Positions 24,282-37,873 of a stretch of DNA of 64,000 bases are shown here, piece by piece. Made by a program: the position numbers and the translations under genes. A model generated the notes under the pieces. That model did no database searches. It was given only the letters and a program-made list of their open reading frames with translations, and was not told where the DNA came from. Numbering within the stretch: the stretch's first letter is position 1; each line of letters starts with the position of its first letter. This DNA is from Serinus canaria (taxonomy: Eukaryota; Chordata; Aves; Passeriformes; Fringillidae), in the NCBI RefSeq assembly GCF_022539315.1, contig NC_066323.1, forward strand, positions 14,993,719 through 15,057,718, in the 5' to 3' direction.

Positions 24282-24351
24282 TGTGTGTGCAGATTTTCAG
24301 GACTTTGATGATGATATCTAGATCTATTAAACGAACCCAAATTCATTCAAG
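24282..24351 (+). other. Candidate internal exon, 70 nt, unidentified
   Basis: The acceptor tract AATTTTTTGCCTTTATTATAG precedes the segment, counted without its first base, and AAG|GTGAGA follows it. One frame is open for 22 codons (starting CVQIFRTLMMISRSIKR); the other frames contain stops. Two further AG dinucleotides at 24292 and 24300 could serve as alternative acceptors. I do not recognise the peptide, and its phase does not join to the other plus-strand candidates. Chance remains likely. Confidence 0.18.
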
Positions 24352-27300
24352 GTGAGAAGAAGGGGAAAAATAAAAGCCATTTCTAATTTGATATTAGTCA
24401 CAAGTTCAATGCTAAGGTCTGGTAATTATTTGAGTAGGACCTCCTTTTGCTAGCTAGTCAGGAGATGCTGAATTTTATTAAATGGGATTACTGGGTCATG
24501 ACATTCACTGTATTGTGAACAGCACTTGATCAACGAGAGTAGAATGAAATAACCTTCAGACAAGGTTGTCAACACACAAAGACATCCTAAATGAAAAGCA
24601 CTTTACTGTGAAGCAAATCCAGCAAACTTCAGGAAAAATTTCCTTTGTTTGTAAAAGAAAGATACTTAACTTCAGATTCACAGATGAAGTTCAGAACTCA
24701 GAAAAGGGCTTCCATTTTGTGTACATCAAATAGCTGCTCCACGTGGGCTCAACACAGTGAACAGTCTGGGGTGGGCTCTGCCTGCAAGCCTGATTAGACA
24801 GCCAGCTTTGATGCCCAACTCCCAATGGGGTTTTTCTAAAGAAACCATGGGTTATATTTCCTGCCTTCACTGCCAAACCTGGGGTTGTCACTCCCTGCTC
24901 TGCAGACCACTATTGTACCTAAAGAAAGCAGGTAAAGGGATGAATAACCCATTCAAAAAGAGTGGTATATTTTTCGCTCCCTAAAGTGTATGCTCTGTTT
25001 GACTGAACTACTTCATTTTCAGGAAACACTGGAAACAACCAGTGGATGATTTAGTGAGTATTAAGAAGAATAAGTTGAAAGTCATTTGCTATGAGATCAG
25101 AGACTCAGTTATGGGTGGTAGACTGCAGTGAGTGCCCACATGACTGTCACATAACCAAGCCACCCTCTAACCCAAGTGTATTCAGGTTCCTGAATATTCC
25201 TAAAGAGACTGCCCAGTGTTGGCTCTCCATTTCCAGCAAACAGCTTGAACACAGTTTGTGGAACATGGAAACAATATCTATTGCCTCCTCCAATGCTGTA
25301 TAGCAGCTGTTTGTGACACAGCTGGGTACCAGGGCTGGGCCTTTCTTCTGCCAATGGGGGTGGCACTACCTGAGAGCAGGGAAGGGCCTGCATCGTGTCA
25401 GCTGAAAACCTGACAACCATGTGAGAACACTCAGACTCTCAGTACAAGACATCTGCTGTTAGATGAAGCCATAAAGGTGAATATTTTTGACACACTGCTG
25501 ACACTGAGGCCAAAGTGCTCAGGACAGGCACAAATTTTGTTGCCCAATGTATTACCTCAGGCAACGATCAAACAGCTATGGCTGCATTTGGGGGCGGTGC
25601 AAATTGCTGCATTGCTACAGAGGTGGTGCTGCTGGAGGGGAGGCTGTGCCACAAAGAAAATTATATGGACCATGAGAAAAGATGAATGCAATTTAATCAT
25701 CTTCCAACAGTTGTGTGCAGCAGGGTATGGCTGCCTATTGGATGTTAGTGTCCAGGGCAGAGTGTCAAATGAGTGCATTTCAGCCATGTGTGTCACTGAT
25801 GAACCCAGAAACCAAAAGTTCACAGGATGTTCTGAGTATGCATGAGAAATAATAATTTGAAGTGGAATAAAATGGACAGTAATGAAGTGAGGAGCAGAGA
25901 AAATACATTAGGAAATGTTAAAGACCTTTTGCAAAGGCCTGTGAACAGTTTTGCTCAGGCACAGCAGAGAAGAGAGTGAAGTGTGTGTCAGGAAGATTGC
26001 AATGAGTCACTCAGATAAAACATTGCTGTGACCTAAAGCCCCATTCAGTTACTTTTAATGGCAAAGTACTTGGAGCAATTAATTCTTCCTCTCTATGGCA
26101 GTTTTTTACAACATGGAAATTGATAAGGATGATGCTGAATGGTTTTACCACAGTATAAAAAGGAACAATTTCATTAATACAGTTATCATTGTGTAGGTGT
26201 AAACTGGAACTGTTTATTTACTTTTTTTTTTTTAAGATCCTATGAAGTCTTCCAAGGCTTCTTGGAAAGTAAAGAAAACAAAGCAAACCCTTAACCAAAC
26301 AAAGCACTCAGGTGGAGTGAATGTTCAGTGTGCCTGATCTGGTCATATTTAACTTCAAACGTCTGGTCATCAGCTTAAAGAACAGTATCAAGGCATCTAT
26401 TTTAATCTGTCACTTTACCTTTACTCCATTGCAGCCTCAGGGCAAACACTGAGAAAAATGCACAACACACAAGGATGCTGGGGGTCTCAAAGCTGTGCAA
26501 TTGCAGCTTTGCTTATTCGTGCAAAGATCTGGGAGCTGAGAAGGAAACCCTTTTGTAAGTGGAAGCCAAAATGTCAAACACAGCTGGTCCTTGTCTCTTT
26601 TTAGAGTGCAGTACCAACCTCAGTTTGGCATGATTGTAGTTATTTCATTAGCAACTCAGAAGGTGAAATTGCTTTTTCAAAGCAAAGCCTTTGAAATGCA
26701 AACATTTCAGTTCACTGCAGCTCAAAAGGCATTACAGCACTAGGGAAGCTCTCTGTGTGACAACCTTCCTCCTCCACTGTGCCTTGGAAAATCTGAAACC
26801 TGTTCTGTGAAGAAAAGTCACCTAACATGGTTATAAAATCGATTGCAGAGAAATGCTAATGGCTGGTAATGTGGAGGAACAAAAAAGAGAAAAGGCCAAT
26901 TCATTTCTATGAGACACAGCAATGGATCATGGTGTGACACACTATTGGGACTGCAAAGGAATGAGCTCCTCTTAGTGCTCATGGATTCAGTGATTATTTA
27001 TGGCTGCTGACATCCATCACCCAAAGGGCAGGGTAGTGGTGCTGGTGCTGCATCATTTCTGTCCCCACTGGAAATACACAGGAGTGGAGTGAAGAGGTGT
27101 CTGAGGACAGATTCACCCACTGGTTCTTTGGACTGACTCTTCTACTGTGGCCTGGAAAAGTATTGAGTAAGAAAATTACTGCTCATGGCCTTAAATTTTT
27201 AGAGGGAGAGCTGTGATATGTGAGAAACAAGTCTACAGCATACACTGGGACATACTGACATCAAGGGAATAATGCTCTGCATAACCCACATTTCTTCCCC

Positions 27301-28778
27301 TGTATGTCACCTGGCCCCTTTTCCAAAGCACATGCACATAGACAGACCATGCCAGGGCTGGCAAAGGACAGAGCAAGAGAGGTAAATCTTCAGGAAAGAG
27401 ATGGGATTTGGCCCAGAAGTTAGCTCTGTCTTGCTCGGGATCACTGCCTGACTGCTCTGTGACACCTTGAGGTTAGGATACAGGAGGCAAAAGCAAGCCA
27501 ACTTTTTTTCATTTTTAAACTTTAATTGCAAGCACCATTTATAAATGCGTGGCTGTAGATTTGGGGTGGAGGCCACAGGATGTGTAATTCAGTGTAATTT
27601 TAGGGAAGTCAGAGAAGAGAGAGTTTACTGTGGCCAAGGATTTAGGTCTTAGTAATGAATGCTGGAAATTGAAAGGAAAACAACCAGTTAAAAAAATAAC
27701 CCTGCATCAACACTGCCGAATTAAAAGGCTTATTAGTAGCATTGAAATAACCTCATAACCACTTACATCAAGTTAAAACAACTTCCCTCTTTAACAGCAG
27801 CAGATTTCTGCCCTTTCTGGTAAGGCTGTGTGCTCCCTGTCATTTGGGACTGGGATACAGCGAGTGGAAAGACGATGGCTCGGCAAAAATGACTCAGTTC
27901 TCATTTGTAAACTGACAATTGTGTACTGGAAAACATGAAGAGCAAACCGAGTTTGCTTTGTAAACAGTGGGAAACCTCAGCAATATCTGGTGTAACTGTT
28001 ATGTAATGCCTGAGTGAGACACTGATTTCTGGGTGACGCCTGCGATACCATAACAAACACTGAAAAACAGAAAGGCAAAGAGAAAAGGCAGTGGGAGTAA
28101 GAGGAAAAACAAGTAAAACCCAAAAAACTAGAGAATTCAGAGGCTACTCTAAAACTTACTGAAGAGATTATTAGTAAGTATTGAACCCAAAAAACACAAG
28201 AACCAAGCATCATGTACCAGGAAAAACAATTTCCCATGCTCCTTGATATGAATTCTTCAGTGTGAGAGCTTTGGTCCACTCTTAGACACGGGCCAGCTGT
28301 TGGGCCAGAGCAGGGCCTGCCTCTATGCCCTGCCTGCCTGGCACAGGGCACAGGCACAGGGCAATCCTGCGTGTCTGCTCTGGCCTGTCTCTGCCTGGTG
28401 TTGTCACCCAGCTGTCCTGTGCCCTCTCTGTGCTGTGAAACACAGCTGTCCCTGGGTTAGGTTAGGGTGCTTGGCTGTTAAACCAAACAAATCAAAAAAC
28501 ACAGAAGCTTAAAAAGAAGGGAAAGAACTGAACGTTTCTATATAAAACAGGGTTGGGAAAGCTTGTGGCAGGGTTACTTGGAAAGGTTCAGACTTGGGTG
28601 AGCTTGAGCACCCAGCACTCACAGGGCTGCTGTTTCCAAAGTAGGGTTTTGCAAGTGCTCCCTCTTCAGTGTTCTCTTTTTCTTACAATAAAACTAATAA
28701 AAGTGATAATATTGAGCAGAGATTTTTGTGGAGTGACCATGAGCAATCAGCAGTGACATAGTACCTCTTTCATTGCAG
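24352..28778. other. Non-coding unique sequence
   Basis: No gene or mobile element is recognised. A 12-T run lies at 26222-26233. The 122-codon frame at 25477-25845 overlaps an open frame on the opposite strand and has no recognisable domain. Confidence 0.5.
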
Positions 28779-28867
28779 AACCTACTGGTTGATCCATCTT
28801 TGGCTTTGATGTACATGGTGTGTGTCGCACCCCCTTCAGGGACAAGGTATTCTCATGTGCCACAGAG
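28779..28867 (+). other. Candidate internal exon, 89 nt, unidentified
   Basis: The acceptor GTACCTCTTTCATTGCAG and the donor GAG|GTAAGT are both close to vertebrate consensus and are the best matched pair in the window. One frame is open for 29 codons (starting NLLVDPSLALMYMVC); the other two have stops near the 5' part. It contains one CpG. I do not recognise the peptide. A non-coding RNA exon would show the same splice signals without needing an open frame. Confidence 0.32.
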
Positions 28868-31800
28868 GTAAGTTAAAGGCTTCTTTTCATATTATGGCAT
28901 TCTATGTAGATTTACCTTGTTTTATATTTTTGCTCCCATGCTACAATTATCTGCACAGCTAAGGTTCCAAGAGTGGTAGATCAACTAAAGGTAAATCCGA
29001 AATGATTCCAGTAGGGGAGATAAAATGCCTAGATCTACACAATATTGTGGTGTTAGTCAAAACTGGCCAGTTTTTGAGGCATATGCAATAAGTGGCTTTT
29101 TCTGTTATGTCTCTAAAATAGAATGGGGCTCTATTTCTGTCCTGCCAGGCTCAACAAAAAAACCAAAACAAAACAAAAAAAAAAAAAAAACCATAAAAAA
29201 AATTAGACTTTAAGTAAAACAGAAATTAATTGCTGCTGAGCTGCTGCATTGCAGATGAGTCCATGGTTCAGTAAGTCCATGGTGAAGTGGCTGCACAGTG
29301 TTAACACTGTCTAAAAAGTAAAGCAAAAGAGGTATAAAGAAAACCTCCCAACTTTTATTTTCTTTGAAAATAATTGAATTTAGGGCCTAAACTTTCTGTT
29401 GAATATGACTACAATCAGGGTTGAAATTTTGGGTTTGTTTAATATAGGTGCAGTAAAATAATAATTTGAAAGTATGTAGACAGGAGCTCCATCTGCCCAT
29501 AATGGTCCCTCTGGCTTCTTGGCTGTGAGAAGCAGTAAATTGCAGACATTGCCATGAAACTGGATTTTTATTAACCACAGGGCCAGTTCCACACATCTGA
29601 TCTGCTAGGGAATGAGTACATGGCCACACTATTTTCTCTGAGTGAACCTTTTGTACTGAGAATATTTCTATGACAAAAAGAGCTTCTTTGATTTGACCTT
29701 TCTACCTCTTGCCAATAAAAAACCCCTTTAGAAATTCTCAGACTGTCTTTAACCCCAGTACTCCCTTAAGGACTTCCTGGAATGACCTCTTCTAGAAAGC
29801 ACATCTGAAGGTGATCGTGAGCTATAAATCAAAATACTTTTTAGTTCCATTAACTCTGTCAGAATTGAAATTTGCAGCAATGATTTACTCTAATTAAGTA
29901 CAGTTTGAATCAAATACTGACTCACAACACAGGGTTCTTTCCAGAAAAAAAAAAAAAAAGACACCAATTTCTCAAGATTGAAATTGTAGCAGACAGTAAC
30001 AGATTTTTAAATTGCTATTCTTCTGTAAGGACCTGCACAGACAGACCAAGTGTTGAAAATTCCTCTTTCTTTTTGATTTGCTTGGCTCCCACTTGTCTTG
30101 AATGATCAGAATGATTTTTGTATCTGATCCATCAAGGGCTCTGCATTCACCATAACTGTGCTATTCCTTCCTTCGTTTCTTTGTTCCTGAATACTATTAG
30201 AATAAAAAAAATCAGTCTTGCAATTCTTTTTAGTAGATAGAAAGGGCTAGTCATGGCTAAATTCTACTTTTTGTGGCTTTGGAAGTCATTCCTAATGTAG
30301 GATAGCCTTCCCAAGCTGATGACTTTAAAACAATAGCACTGTACTGCACACTGGGAGTCCCACACAAGCTTCCTCTGACTCATGATGTTGCCTAAATACT
30401 CAATGAATGTTTTATTCACAAAAAAAAGGAAGCACAGGAGTAAAATTTAAGTAGAAACAAATGATATTTGGTGCAGATTTCATGACATATTCTCTGGGTA
30501 AAGACAAATAATTAAATTATTTCTTTTACCACATTGATATTGTTCTAGTTTTGGATGATTGCTGATTATGATAACTGGCTGGTGTGGCCATGAGCTAGAC
30601 TGGGGTAGATTTTCTCCCAATCACACACATACTTCAGGGACCATTGATGCTCAAAGGTTTGGTGCCATGCTCACTAAACTGTATTGTGGGTGCTCTGACC
30701 TACTCTGGTTTACAGCCAAGCAAAAGCAAAAGCTGGAATTTTCAGGATCTGAAGGGAACCGATGAGCAGAAGTATGGAAAGGGAGAGGGGAGCACTGGCC
30801 CAGTTGTCTTTCTCCTGGTGGCGCTGGTGTGCACATTCCTGAGGTTGTGCTGTGGGATGGGAAGGGCTGCTTCTTCCCTCATCCTGTTGGGCTGTTGATG
30901 TTTGGCCAGGAATAGATTTCCTCAGCTTCTCAGTTTACTTGTTTGTGCATCAATTTAATGCTGCTATGACAGAAGGACATTATGTGAGTTAAGGAATTCA
31001 TTAACAGATCTCTTCAAGCTCATCAGTGAAACTCATTACAGGAATTACAAAGCATTACTTCTGAAGATGAAAAATGTTGTGCCTTGCTGCACCTCCTGCT
31101 GTTTTCCTCTCCTGCCTCCTTCCCAGTTTTACTCTCTTTGTGCTGAAATACTCTTGGCAGAGTATACAAGGTTTGGCCTCTGTCAGACCAGGTCCTGATG
31201 GTATAGGTTTCCCTGACCCACAGGCATCCAGGAGAGACCACCAAGCTTGTTACACTTACATCTATTTCAAAACTAAACTCTGTATTTTAAGTAAAAGCTT
31301 ACTATCTAGCCTGATTAGTTTTGGTTTGTTTTGGTTTTCCTTTGGGCATGCCTTGATTCCTTAAATGCTCTGCAGCATTCATTGCTGGAAAACTTTGAGA
31401 TTTTGTTTCCTGAGGTACACAGACTTTCCTCCAAGACATCTTTTCATGGAAATTCATTTTGTTGCTGCCATGATGAATTTACAATCCATGCCAGTTTTGT
31501 CTTTTGGATTTGATTCTGTGAAGTCTTGCACCGCCTCCACACCTACTCTCATAAGTGGCCAGAATTAGAATTACTCAGCATGTCAGGCTTTAGTACTACA
31601 GGTACTCAATCTAAGAAAATATTTGGAGAATAAAATACAGAATGAATCATAATAAAGAGTAAGGGAAGCTGGTGCCAGATAAATGCAGACAGAATTATGA
31701 CTGCTAGACAGTCGTGTTTCCAGCTTCTAAATTTTATCTCGACTGTGGTGATAAAGACAGACTATCATTATGTGTGCCAGATTTTATGCATGTCTTTCTT

Positions 31801-34800
31801 TAAAGCATAAGTTTATGCTGGAAGGATCCTGGAGGTTCCTGATGCTTAATCTTAGAAATACTAGCTCAACAGAAATAAAGCACTCAGGAAACAAAACACA
31901 AATTATATTTCCAAAACATTTTTTTTTTGTAATTTGATCCTCCCATGTAAACAAGAGACAATAAAACCTTCTGGGAGTCTTGTTAGCCAACAGTCTCCAA
32001 ACTGCAATGAAAGAAGGATTTCAAAACTATTTCACAATTGTGTTTGGATGAAACATGTGTTTACTGTATGTAAATGAACAAGACATTCTGTTCTTTTAGG
32101 CTTCATCAGATCCTCACTGTCTTAGCTGGTTTGCATGTGCAGGAAAGTGGGTCTTCTTCAGAAGGTGCTGGACAGACAAACAGTTATTTTTCAGTGGACA
32201 TTTCCACACTAAACAAAAAAAATCCACTTTTATTCAAATTTTTGCCTCACAAGTCATTTAACTTGATCTTGCCTTATTTTACTTGCTAGAAATAATGAAA
32301 AAATAAGTTATTTAATGAAAGAGACACGGAGGCAGAATTTCCTGTGCCAGTAAATCGCTGTTGCTAGCTCTCATTGTCCAGCAGCACGTACTCACACTGT
32401 GACTAGTCCCAACTGCCTGAAGCTGTTGACTTTTGTGTATGAGAGTCTCCTGTAATAGCTTGGGTGCCTGCATTTAGCCAGTTCCTGGCATGGCACGTGT
32501 GCCAGCAAGCCTCTTTCCAATTTGCCAAGGGAAACCTGGGATCCATGGCAGACTGGTAAGCTGCAGTTTTACCCCAGTCTTTGGGCAAGGAAGCTATGCA
32601 GTAATTCCCCTTATTTCTTTATTTTTTCTGGCCATTGCTATGATCCCATTTGCTGAGTTAGGGAGATTTTGCTGTTGTGGTGGTGGTTCGCATCTTGGAT
32701 GTTTTATCTGGGTGCAATCAGAGAAAAAATATCTAATTGGTATTGCAAGTGTACAGTACACAGGCCAAAAATGTGTGCTCTTTTGTGAGCCCTGTTGCAA
32801 AGGGTGACTGCTGTGGGGCTGAAATAAAGACCATTTTATTGTTCTTCAGCCTGCTCTGTATTACTGTGCCACCACCTCCACTGTTGCTAGAATTCCAGCT
32901 CAGGCATATGTGTTCACCTCTGCTGGAACAGAGGATGTGCCTCATGGGAGCTGCTGGTGGATCTGATAATCCAGGCCTGCAATGGCCTTGTATAGTGTTG
33001 AGGAAGAAGTGTGGAGCTAGACAGTGATTCATTGTTCTCAGGCCAGCAAGAAACAACAGTTGTTGTGTGCTTAGGCTGCTGGCTCATCCCTGTAACCTGC
33101 AAAATTCCTCATTCTGAGCTGGCTTTGGTTCTTCCCACCTTTCCATGCAGGTACTCTGGCCAGGCTGGCCATGCTTGACTGGAGCTGGGAGGGAGGACAG
33201 CACAAGTCATTCCCTGCTCTGGGCAGAGAGTCTTAGTGATAACTGATTTTATTGCTGTCTTTCATCTTCATCTACATCAATCTTATGACTTCAAATCACT
33301 TCAAGATGCTAAAAGCGTGTTTGCCATGAAATTTTGCTCAGTGTCATAAAAAGAGTATTTTTTTTTTGTTCTTTGTGTGAATATTGAATGGATTGTTTGG
33401 TTTCTTTCCTTGCCTCAGTCCCACGCTACTCATATTTCTAGTGAGGCAAAACCCTGAATCTTTGTTTTTCCTTTTACAGCTTTATAGCTGGGATGTTGTT
33501 CTGCTTAGCAAATACAGTTTAAATTACACAGGCATCTTGCTCTCTCTAAATCTAAATCTCATCTAAATCCATCAAAACACCACACAGTCACCAGTCCAGC
33601 AGTGGTTTTTTTTTTTTTGTAGTTATTCTCAATTTCCATATTGCACTAAGGAAAGTGTTACAAACGCCCTGCCTCCCTTGCAGGGTCCACTTATACCATT
33701 TATGAAATGTTAAGGTCATTAAGGGCATCATTCCCTCCCCAGGCAGGCTTAAAGTGGCTGGTTTTGTGAAATACTGAGCATCAAAAAAATTACTTTTTTT
33801 GCATCTGAATTCTGTAGGGTTTTTTGATAGGTTGCAGTACTTCAGATTCTGCAGGTTATTGTTGACTGGGTTTTTCAGACTTAGTTTGCTACCTATTTAT
33901 TTGGCTATCTAGAAACCCAGCACAACACTGAAAATATTTTCAAAGAGGAAATGTAACTAAATACCTAATAAATGTCTATGAAACCTCTTCCAACCCATCA
34001 CAATGTCAGCTGGTTTACATTCATATGGTAATACAGGATAGAGCTACCCAAGAGAGAAGAATTATATTTAAATAACATGTGAATACTTATTTAGTCATGC
34101 ACTGGCAGCCTTGGTACCAAGCAATGCACACTCAAAAAATCATTTTTGACATTAGATGCAGGGATTAATCCCAACAGCTACAGATAGATATTTTCCATAT
34201 CATGGGGCATTTAAGTAGCTGTCAGATACAGAGCATATTTTAGAAGGACTTAGTTTGGTTTTTGGTATGGATTTTTATTGCCTTATTTACTTTGTACCAT
34301 CTCCCTTACATTGCTCTATGCCTAACAGTCTGCCTCTTTTTCCATTTCTTATATTATTCACACTAAAATACGGATTTTGCAGCATCTGGCTGTTCCTGGA
34401 TGTTTCCTGCTCTCCTGCCATCTCTTCTGTCTCTTTATCTCTTTGATTGTTTTGCAATCTTTTACCCATGATCTCTGTAAGCCAAGTTTGGGGATTTTTC
34501 TCTTACACCCTGCTGCTCAGTCTGCTTTGTGTAATAGGAGGATGGATCCCACACCTTCCAAACAGCCAAAAGTATCATGTTGGAATGCAGGCACATCTCC
34601 TCCTTCATGGCCCCAAATACTGCAGTAAGTAATTGGAAATTGCTCTTAATTAAATGTTCAGCATCGGTGATAGCACTGTTAGTTATTAGACTGGTTAACA
34701 GAGCTTAAACCACAGGTGGTTAAACCATTCTAAAATTATCTTTACACTAGATATAACTTTCAAGCATCCCAACTGGGCCAAAGTTCTCAGGAGAAGGCAG

Positions 34801-36686
34801 GACTTGTGCAAGGCTTCAAGATTCAAGAGCCTTTTCATCTTCATAAACCTAGCCTCCCATTTCATCCAGTTCACACTCCCTTGCTGTCCTTCACCACACT
34901 GAAGGAAAGGGAGTTTCCAGATATTGGACAGAGTTTGTTGTGCTAACAAGGAAATCTCAGTTTATGATAGAAGTATTATTTCAAATGTGCTCTGTTTCAT
35001 CTTTTCCCAGAGTTAAGCTTGAAAACACAGAGTCTGTGCAGAGGAGGAGCTGGAAGTGCAGAACTGGGCTGTTGTTCAGGGCAGTGCTAACTCAGACAGC
35101 AGTGAGGGTGTCACACATAATCCAGTTTTATGGGTGGGACACATGCTGGGCCATAAGGCCCAGCAATCTGCAGCCCTACCTCTCTTGGGGTGCTGATATG
35201 GGCTGTGAGCCTCAGAGCAGTCCAGGGCCACTGTAATCCCCTGCTGTTGGCTCCAGGGCAGAGGTGTGGCTGCTGTTACCCAGAGGAAGCACAGCACAGC
35301 AGTGCTGACCATCAGACTCCTCCCCACACCTCTGCCCCTGTGCAGATTTACACACACACAGGACAGAATTGCATGGATTTGTCAGACACTAAAGGCTGGG
35401 GAGGCTGTTGGCCTGGGGATGGGGAAGAGACATTGAAACAGGTCTGACAAAAATGGTTCAAGCTATCCACATCAGAGGATGTGAAAGGGGAACTTGCCAC
35501 AGGGTAGGCAGTGACCACATCCTCCAAATGTGCACAGTGGAATTCTGCTGAGTCTGTGAGTCTGCTTTCCCAGAAATGCCCCAGCAAGTCACTGTCTCCT
35601 GACTGGCTCCATGCCCTCTCTTAGCCATAACTCTGAGATAGTGAACCTGAATATAGTAACTGGGATGCAGGTTTGGATGAACAAAACCATCAGGATGGCA
35701 ATTTGAATATATCTGTAATGGCAATCATAGCAAGAGCAAAAGTTTGAATAAATATGTAATGAAGATTTCATTACCTTCCCAGTCTTTGTCTATTAAACAT
35801 TTGCTCAGAAATTCTCCAGTACACACACAACCTGGCCAAAAAATGAACTAAATACATTTTTCAATGTGCAGCCATCAAGACTTTGCTCAGGTATCAAAAG
35901 CTTGGAGATGTTTTAACTGAGAAATTCACTTTTTTTAGTGCTATTTGGCTGTTAGAGTGAACCAGAATGTTGCTTCTTAGCTTTTACCTGTTTTTGTTAT
36001 TTATTTTTTTACAATTATTCTTACTCAACTGTTATTTTTTAATCTGGACCTTTTCTTCTTTTTTGAATTTTAAAATTTGTTGAACAAGTTTCTATCTCTA
36101 AAGCCCCAATTAAGAAAAATAGTCAAGCAGAGAACTGATGCAGAAGCAAATAGTTCTGAAATATCAGTGATTGTAGCTTACAATAGACAGAAGTCCATCT
36201 GTCACTTTAATTGATAGATGCTAGGCCCTATTTCAAAAATTCAGGGAAATGAATAGCATTCAGTTACTCTGACCTTGCAAAATAAATAGCAATGCCCTGA
36301 AGACTCACTAAAAACATATCAGGAAGTAGAACTGTTTTCTCTGTTTTAAACAATATTTCATTCAATGTAAAATTAGCCAAAGAATACATTTTTCCAGATG
36401 ATTTAAGATGCAGTATGCTGATACTTGTCTCTCAATAGCAACAATTAAAATAGCTTGGTTTTGTAACAACAATGTAGACATTATTTCCACTATTAGCCCA
36501 TACTTCTGTAAGAGCAGGAGTTGCAAAACCTGCAGCTCAAAAGCATTTGGTTTTTCAGAATATGTATGGGGATTTTCCCCCTTTTTTCCCCAAAACCTTC
36601 CACCAGGATTGTAATTAGTGATAAATCCACACAAGAAAATTCAGCTCAGAATTTAATACGTAAGACTCCAAACTTGAAAGTGCTTT

Positions 36687-36729
36687 TATACTTCAGTCTT
36701 CTCTATACTTCAGTGCTTCTATACTTCAG
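36687..36729. repeat. Three spaced copies of TATACTTCAG
   Basis: The decamer TATACTTCAG occurs at 36687-36696, 36704-36713 and 36720-36729, spaced 17 and 16 bases apart with partly similar spacers. It is a short irregular tandem repeat. No known function. Confidence 0.8.
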
Positions 36730-37846
36730 AATGTTTCAAGGAAACAGGGTCTGACAGGCTACAACATCTTGCATTGTCAGGCAAAGCTTCCCTAAAATCC
36801 CAAATGTGCTCAGGTCTAATTTTTTAGTTTGCAATTTTTATCAATAGCACTTTTTAAAACCAATAACAAATAATTTTAAAAATGCTGTGTAAATGCAGAT
36901 GGAGGTTCTGGTTCTCCTCAGTTAAGAAGTGCTTTGCAGCCTCTAGATTTGTATTTGTATTTTATTCTCTCAGTTTAATTCCACTAGCCAAATAAATATA
37001 TAAATAAATAAATATGAATTTGAATAAATATTAATCTCTCTGTGATGCAGAGAAAAGCAATTGTATTGCTTTAGTGCAGGAGGCTGGGTTCATGCTCCAA
37101 GAATGAAAGCTGCTTCTGCTCAGATGAATAAACAGATGAAAGGACTTCCAGCCCATACTCCATCAGGAACAGTGGAAAGACATGCTCACAAAATTCAGAA
37201 ATGCAAAAAAAGAAAAAAATTACATTATCTTTTCAGCCTTTCAGTTTTTTGATAGGAAGATACTAAGGAAATTTTTTTAGAATTATGTCAGAAACCTTCA
37301 GGGAATGGTGCTGAAGTTCTATGCAGGAGATCAGAGAAGCTGCCTTCAGCATTCTTGGCAACAGCTGTATCCCTGTCCTGCTGTGGCAGAGGTGGGTGTG
37401 TAAAAGTTGACCCAGACTGGATCTTCATGGCAGGTGGCCATTTTTAAAAATCATTATTTCCTGGCATGTACCACTCACTAGAAGGTTTTTACCTACATTA
37501 TCCAACTTTATTCTGCTGTTAATACCGGTTGTTATTCAGTCCCTCAGTTGTTCTTGGCTGCTCATAAAGTCTAAAAGGACCATGGAGAGGCAGAACTGTC
37601 CTGGGGCTATTCTACATTTCATTTCATTCAGTAATGAAATGTCCCACCCCAGAAATTCTGAAAGACAGTCACATAATGGTAAGGAAACTTTTTCTTCCCC
37701 TTCTGCTGCAGACACAGTGGCCCCACAGACCTGAGTCAATGTTTCTGGAAGTAGCAGTTTTGCACAAGTGATTCTGTTCCTTCTGAGACCTCCTCAGAGC
37801 CACAATTCCATCTGAAATCAGCTCTGCCTTTAGCTTTCTCCTCGAG

Positions 37847-37873
37847 AGAAAAGCCCTCCTCTTGGGCTTTTCT
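37847..37873. repeat. 10-bp hairpin
   Basis: AGAAAAGCCC (37847-37856) pairs perfectly with GGGCTTTTCT (37864-37873) around a seven-base loop. It stops abruptly at both ends and no function is evident. Confidence 0.6.

Noticed and set aside
28454..28468. GGGTTAGGTTAGGGT, telomere-like
   Set aside because: Only two and a half imperfect units are present, too few for an interstitial telomeric array.
29155..29212. A-rich stretch as the tail of a retrocopy
   Set aside because: The upstream sequence is not recognisable as any spliced transcript, and no target-site duplication was found.
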